A stretch of 34,637 nucleotides of DNA from Nemertoderma westbladi. Lineage: Eukaryota > Xenacoelomorpha > Nemertodermatida > Nemertodermatidae. Numbering within the stretch: the stretch's first letter is position 1; the number at the start of each line of letters is the position of its first letter. Of this stretch, positions 29,529 to 34,637 are shown one piece after another. Under the pieces are notes generated by a model that saw nothing but the letters and a program-made list of their open reading frames with translations, ran no database searches and was not told the origin of the DNA. Location: NCBI GenBank assembly GCA_032718475.1, contig JAUCBJ010003510.1:1-34637 (forward strand). The letters run 5' to 3'. The position numbers and the translations under genes were made by a program.

Positions 29529-29657
29529 TCTCTCCATTGCATTGCTGCATTGGCTGAGTGATACCTACATATATATATTATATTTATATTTCCCGCCACA
29601 CCTCATCAACAAAAGAGTTCATAGAACGAATTGTCATTGGTCACATGCAAGTATTTT

Positions 29658-29801
29658 CAACCCGGGTTGATATTATTTTCAACCCGGGTTGATATTATTT
29701 TCAACCCGGGTTGATATTATTTTCAACCCGGGTTGATATTATTTTCAACCCGGGTTGATATTATTTTCAACCCGGGTTGATATTATTTTCAACCCGGGTT
29801 G
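29658..29801. repeat. Palindrome array CAACCCGGGTTG, seven copies (right)
   Basis: Perfect copies at 29658, 29680, 29702, 29724, 29746, 29768 and 29790, 22-bp period with invariant spacer ATATTATTTT. The array is the inverted counterpart of 25999-26054. Copies show no internal variation, implying very recent expansion or strong homogenisation. Confidence 0.97.
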
Positions 29802-30128
29802 ATATTATTTTCATAATATCGATTAAGCCGAATTTTTTTTTACAATATTTTGATATTTTGACATGTGGAGAGTTCTATAAATTTTGATTTGCTGCAATTT
29901 GGTCAACGGACGTAATTGTAGCCGCCTCGTTAAGTAAGATACAAAAGTACAGTAGCTAGGGTTTTAGGTAGGTTTAGCTAGTAATTTCAACAGTACAGTA
30001 CATGTCAACTAGTGGTTTCGACATCCTATTTCCCTCTATAAATAAATATTTTATAGTAGGTAGTTCTTTACTAGTACTATTAGTACTCTATTACTATGTC
30101 CTGGATAGTGTCGTTATTCAAGTACCTG

Positions 30129-31440
30129 CCCCCCCCCCCCCCCCAAAAAAAATTTGTTTTTCTGCAAATCTTAACGAGATTGCATGAAATTTGAAACAGA
30201 GATAGTTTCACCTCCTTCCTCCTCCTTGCTGGGTGAACCAGAATTTATATTTTCGCTTTCATTCTTTTGCTACAAGCGTTTGAAAAAGGTGTCTCTGGCG
30301 ATATTTCACAGGTCACAGTGCAATCATTCTTCAACCTTATAGTCGAGTCAATCTAGCAAAAAACCCATAAGTATTTCGCAATTAATCCGAACCACATATT
30401 TTGGATTCTATATTATCTTATTAATGACCAAAAAAAGTCTACAAATTTTTTTTTTGCGGATCATATGTTTATTCATGGAAATTCTGCGTAAATTTGCATA
30501 ACACAAGCCAAACAAAAGGAACAGTAGGGAAAAGTAAGTAGCAAATTAGTAATGTTCCAGAATAATTTAATTAATTTCACAATAAGCTGTGATTCAATGG
30601 GATATTAGTAATATTTACACTGGCGTGTTACACCTTACTTGCTATATCTCGGAAACTAGAAGTCGCATCAATTTTTTAAATATATCAGAAACTTCACGAT
30701 ATATTAAGGTAACTGTTGTAAAAAAATTATACAATTCCACCGCAAGGAAATTTCATAATTTCCATTAATGTTAGGGAAGATTTTTCACATAATTAAATTG
30801 TGATTGCTCTATTGATTTTAGGTGTAATTTATTTATTTGTTTTAGTTGAGAAACCACAATAGTTTATCATAAACAAATAAATTTTTTGGGGATAAGGGTT
30901 TTTGAGGTCGATAAATCCGATGGGCGAGGTTACATCCACCCGTTTAGTAGAGAAGTTGTGTAAATAAGTATTGTACCTGTATTGTACCAGCGAAATTGGT
31001 ATTAAAAATTGTTAAATTATTAGACAAATTTCCGTTGCTCTGGAAACTAAATTGGTAACTATATAGAAGTTGTCTGTACCAAATTTGGAGAAAATCCCAC
31101 CAATAGACCCCTTGTTGCTATGTAAAATCCATGTTGCTAAGGAAATAAACATGAAATTGAAGGTGATCCGCATAATATATTTTTATAGACTTTTTTGTGG
31201 GTATTAACAAGGTAATTTAGAATAAAAAAAAACTGGTTTGGACGAATAGTGAATTTGTTATGGGTTGACCCCCTTTTTCGGCTAGATTGACTCGCCTATA
31301 GTGATTTGATGGTACCAATAGAAAGCTGCCCATGCAAGGATTCCAAATATGTAACATAATCTGAATTTGGTTGGAAAATAGCTGAGATATGAGCGTTCAA
31401 AAGCTGCATGGTTTTGCCTCTGCATGAGGATAGGGATAGT
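30129..31440 (+). repeat. Interspersed element with poly-C head, interrupted copy
   Basis: A run of 16 C (30129-30144) is followed by CAAATCTTAACGAGATTGC and CTACAAGCGTTTGAAAAAGG to 30342. Homology to the second copy (32212-32585) resumes at 31297 with GGTACCAATAGAAAGC and the TAGCTGAGATATGAGCGTTC arm, to about 31420. The 954 bp between are a separate insertion. Confidence 0.75.
30343..31296. mobile_element. 954-bp MITE nested in the poly-C-headed repeat
   Basis: TIR CGAGTCAATCTAGC at 30344-30357 matches GCTAGATTGACTCG at 31281-31294. TATAG flanks both sides (30338-30342 and 31297-31301) while the paralogous uninterrupted site near 32400 has TATAG once. This filled/empty comparison supports insertion with a 5-bp target duplication. 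The interior is AT-rich and non-coding. Confidence 0.75.
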
Positions 31441-32175
31441 TATATAAAATATAGGATAGGGTGCTACTTTGTAAGTACCATCTGTAACCACTAATATTGG
31501 CCTTGGGGAAGTTTGGCATCGACGGTTTTTTTAAATGGCTTCATGTGCTAATAATATTGGTCGATGATTCTATAATATTGGCAACCAGCCGGGAGTGACT
31601 AATTGAGAAGCTGAATAAGTTATTTAAGAACTGCGCTGAATATGGAATGGTAATAAACGCTAAGACAACCAAATTTATTTTATTTGTCTCGTGTGACGAA
31701 TCTGACAGGAATGATATTGTTCTAACAGCGCCACAACAAAAACAGATTATTATTAAAAACTGTACATAGTTTACTTGAGCTCGGTACCAGTTCACCATTC
31801 ATTTACTCAAAATGGAAGACTTATTTCGGTTTTCATAATCCAAATATCTGAAAAAACAAACACATTGCAAAGTTTTATGGTTTATTAAATAAACACCCAT
31901 TGATGCCAGTATCTTTGGAACTGTTAGTTTTCCGTGCGGCTATAATATCTGCTATTTTCGAGCAGCAGTAAATATTGGCTCGGTTCCAAGGCAAAGAAAC
32001 TGATAACTACAGTAAGTATAATAAGATGCTTTGTACCTGTTTGGGAGTACGTCCTAACACTTGCCGTTACTTGGTGTACATTGAGTCAGGTTTCCCAACA
32101 CCGGCGTCATTTATTCTAGAACAGCAAACTCGGTTATTTGGATTCCATGATGTTGGAGCCTCACCTGCATACACA
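31440..32175. other. Gene-free stretch
   Basis: Short frames at 31541-31798 (minus) and 31975-32199 (plus) have mixed composition but no domain or motif I recognise. The plus frame runs into the outer arm of the following inverted-repeat element. Confidence 0.35.
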
Positions 32176-32179
32176 ATGT

Positions 32180-33358
32180 CCCAGAATATAGTGTCGTAAT
32201 TCAGTGACACGCCCCCCCCCTAATTTATCTACAAATCTTAATGAGATTGCATGAAATTTGAAACAGAGATAGTTTAACCTCCCGACCACTGACTGGCTGA
32301 GCCGGAATTTTTATTTTTTATTTCAATCTTTAGCTACAAGCGTTTAAAAAAAGTGTCTCCAGCGATATTACACCAGTTACACCGCAGTTATTCTTCTATC
32401 TTATAGCTGTTTGTTGGTACCAATGGAAAGTTGGCGATGCAAGGATTCAAAATATGTAACTCAATTTGAATTTCGTTGAAAAATAGCTGAGTTATGAGCG
32501 TTCAAATGTTGCATGGTTTTGCATCTGCGCAAGGCTATTTTATTCTATTTAATAAATGCATCATATTCTAGTTTATTACATCCAATCAACCACCTATAAT
32601 ATAATTTGATCGGTGGGTAAATATTATAAAAGTAATACTTTCAGTGTTCATAAATCACAATAAAATGTATATTAAATATATATAGTCCAGGTGCCGGAAG
32701 AGGTGCTATCTAGCTGCCTAGGATATCGAATAGGCCCTCTGACGGAGATTCAACTGTACCGAGGACTGCGGCCGAGTTCCTAACGAGTATTGCGACCGCG
32801 ATGCGCTGAAGCAGGAAACGATGGGAGCGAGGATCCTGTGTCGATGAATGTATCCTCCTACCGACCTCCTTCAGGAAAACTTCCGTTGCCGGACCGCGGC
32901 GACCAAACGTTTCAAAGGCGACTGGCGTGAACAGGAAACCCTGGTCAATAAGCTCCTGATATTTTCTGATCTTGAGGGTTTCCTGGTTTTCAGCAGCACG
33001 TCCGCCCCGTATGTATGCTTGTTGCCAGGTGGCTTTGGGCGAGTGGGTGTATTCTGTATTATATTCTGGAATATTTTGTTTATCCAAATACGTAGCTGGG
33101 CAACAATGCATTACATCTTTAATCATACTATTATGTAGCTATTCATACATTTAAAAAATGTTCCAGAATATGGTTTATTTATTAAATATAATAAAATAGC
33201 CTCGCGCCGGTGCAAAACCATGCAACATTTGAACGCTCATATCTCAGCTATTTTTCAACCAAATTCAAATTGTGTTACATATTTGGAATCTTTGCATGAC
33301 CAGCTTTCCATTGGTACCAACAGTGCGTGTCACTGAATTACGACACTATATTCTGGGA
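32180..33358. mobile_element. Inverted-repeat element with LINE fragment inside
   Basis: Outer arms CCCAGAATATAGTGTCG... (32180-32213) and ...CGACACTATATTCTGGG (33325-33358) are reverse complements; inner arms 32404-32585 and 33160-33320 also match (GGTACCAATGGAAAG, ATAGCTGAG, CATGGTTTTGCA). About 190 bp beginning with a C run (32213-32403) interrupt the left arm only. The centre holds the minus-strand LINE C-terminal fragment. The same inner arm occurs at 22498-22735 and 31297-31420. Confidence 0.75.
32710..33126 (-). pseudogene. LINE ORF2 C-terminal fragment, open frame
   Basis: Minus-strand frame with ATG at 33126, but the first ~28 residues come from the inverted-repeat arm. LINE-like sequence starts at about residue 29 (SPKATWQQAYIRGGRAAE) and continues through KYQELIDQGFLFTPVAFETFG, FLKEVGRRIHSSTQDPRSHR, to the stop. 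It parallels the relic at 28566-28980 along its length, so both derive from the same or related LINE family. No RT catalytic box is included. It is an isolated tail and cannot act alone. Confidence 0.65.
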
Positions 33359-33396
33359 TATGGTGATATAATGTTCGCCATTGCGCTCTGTATGAC

Positions 33397-33505
33397 TGCC
33401 GGCACACCAATAGCGAACAGGATAGAAGAACTGATCAATAATACTAGCAACAAGAAAAACCTCTGCATATCTGCCGGCACACCAATACCCAACAGGATAG
33501 AAGAT
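33397..33505 (+). repeat. 75-bp internal duplication in a small frame
   Basis: TGCCGGCACACCAATA.C..AACAGGATAGAAG occurs at 33397 and 33472. The 75-bp spacing keeps the plus frame, reading AGTPIxNRIE twice. The enclosing frame (33272-33556) starts within the repeat arm, so a real protein is doubtful. Confidence 0.6.
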
Positions 33506-33704
33506 AGAAGGGAAACACTTACACATTTATTTCTAAATGATAGGGAGCACCCTTGATCAATCCCATAACCATTATACATTACTGTAGTTCGTAATTTATT
33601 ATATTTCGAATCCAAATTGTTGAATATACCGGTCCGAGAAAATAATTCTGAAACCTATTTCGAGGCGCAAGTTTTCGGTTTTTGGAAAGGTAGATCTTCG
33701 CAGT

Positions 33705-34143
33705 TCATATCTGGTACGCCATGCAGCGATGGTACTGTATATCCACATTGACCTCAAACAGATAACTCAGAATCGGTTTATTGGGACATTCTATCCTGCG
33801 AATGAGGCTCCAGTTACCATTCTCGACGTGCGTATAGAGATGAAACTCCAGGCTGCCCTGCGTACTATCTTCCAAAACGCGGTCGGAAATCGCTGAAATC
33901 CCAACCAGAACCCTGAAGGCTTCACGATGCGATAGCGCCATATCCATAAACTGTTCCTAGAATCGCGATGTCGTACGAGTTGTCATCGAAACCGCAATTC
34001 TTAAAAAACTTTTGGAAATACTTGGAGTAAATGGGTTTTTGACTGGTTTTCCGCATCATCCCGTCACTCCTTTCCGTCGCGTGAAGTTCTCCCTGGAAGC
34101 CGTCCTTTTTGTGGAGAAGTTCCCCAATAACTCCGGTGTGCTA
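33705..34143 (-). pseudogene. Unrecognised coding sequence with one frameshift
   Basis: Two minus-strand frames join head to tail. From about 34143 (after CTAG|CAC, acceptor-like) to about 33955: GVIGELLHKKDGFQGELHAT, then MMRKTSQKPIYSKYFQKFF and CGFDDNSYDIAIL. From ATG 33947 to the stop at 33705: MDMALSHREAFRVLVGI, DSTQGSLEFHLYTHVENG and NKPILSYLFEVNVDIQYHR. Both parts have well-mixed, protein-like composition with alternating hydrophobic residues in the second half suggesting beta strands, and the frames switch at 33945-33955. I do not recognise the family. It may be an exon pair, a broken transposon protein or a host pseudogene. Confidence 0.4.
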
Positions 34144-34318
34144 GTTTCTATAGAATCCCCCTGAAAAAAGACTCCCTTGATTGGGGATTCATTCGAACAT
34201 AGGTTGAAATGAATGTCCTTCGAAGATTGGGTACTAGTTTGTAATGAATCCCATATAAAATGACTCCCAAATAATTTAAGCCTTGGTTTAAAAGAATCCC
34301 CATTCATTTCAACCTAGG

Positions 34319-34637
34319 TTTAAATGAATCCGTTGATCAACGGGATTCAATACAACCTACTGTAGGTTTCAAAGACGTCTCAGGGTTTAAATGAATCCGT
34401 TGATCAACGGGATTCAATACAACCTACTGTAGGTTTCAAAGACGTCTCTGGGTTTAAATGAATCCGTTGATCAACGGGATTCAATACAACCTACTGTAGG
34501 TTTCAAAGACGTCTCTGGGTTTAAATGAATCCCTTGATCAACGGGATTCAATACAACCTACTGTAGGTTTCAAAGACGTCTCTGGGTTTAAATGAATCCG
34601 TTGATCAACGGGATTCAATACAACCTACTGTAGGTTT
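34319..34637. repeat. 67-bp array of stacked palindromes, runs off right edge
   Basis: Unit starts at 34321, 34388, 34455, 34522 and 34589: exact 67-bp period, almost invariant. Each unit contains CCGTTGATCAACGG (14-bp palindrome), AACCTAC-T-GTAGGTT (7-bp arms) and AGACGTCT. Unit 4 has CCCTTGATCAACGGG, which keeps most of the pairing. The DNA before it (34145-34320) has degenerate related pieces such as CAACCTAGGTTTAAATGAAT. Confidence 0.95.

Overview
The window looks like repeat-rich, AT-rich DNA from a metazoan, most likely an aquatic invertebrate. The reasons are several non-LTR retrotransposon (LINE) relics, a tRNA-derived SINE, many short inverted-repeat elements, long minisatellites, single coding frames in large non-coding tracts, and the palindromes ACCGGT and TAGGCCTA scattered throughout. 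I cannot name the species. No bacterial operon, CRISPR array, rRNA or canonical tRNA gene is visible.

Layout. 1-1886: minus-strand open frame running off the left edge (unrecognised coiled-coil protein, possibly a retroelement ORF1) with a shorter overlapping frame upstream. 1990-5520: gene-poor, with a 287-bp tandem duplication. 5523-7443: two adjoining minisatellites (22 bp and 28 bp). 7441-11085: a 5'-truncated minus-strand LINE whose reverse transcriptase frame is split by three tandem 340-bp units, each carrying a plus-strand type I hammerhead ribozyme flanked by tRNA-like A and B boxes. 11219-14497: element with 308-bp terminal inverted repeats (TIRs) and an 874-bp internal duplication. 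14500-18830: LINE relic, a possible exon, a TA-flanked MITE and a cluster of TTCTAGAA palindromes. 18835-23675: a segment bounded by inverted arms containing a MITE, LINE relics, an intact intronless RING-finger gene (RNF8-like RING) and a full-length SINE. 23697-25453: fold-back element and a 68-bp minisatellite. 25999-29801: about 3.8 kb bracketed by oppositely oriented arrays of the palindrome CAACCCGGGTTG, with two small hypothetical frames, a 5'-truncated SINE with a 13-bp target duplication, and a LINE C-terminal relic. 29815-33360: related inverted-repeat elements, one with a datable nested insertion, and a second LINE C-terminal fragment. 33705-34143: frameshifted unrecognised coding sequence. 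34319-34637: 67-bp array of stacked palindromes running off the right edge.

The most notable system is the hammerhead array at 8818-9846. Each unit combines a complete ribozyme core, pol III-type internal promoter boxes and a T6 pol III-type terminator. The three copies are nearly identical and every junction carries the 8-bp sequence found at both LINE boundaries. This fits the animal retrozyme class (small circular-RNA retroelements with type I hammerheads). The RING gene at 21378-22010 is the only gene I would call intact and functional. Most other coding sequence is mobile-element debris.
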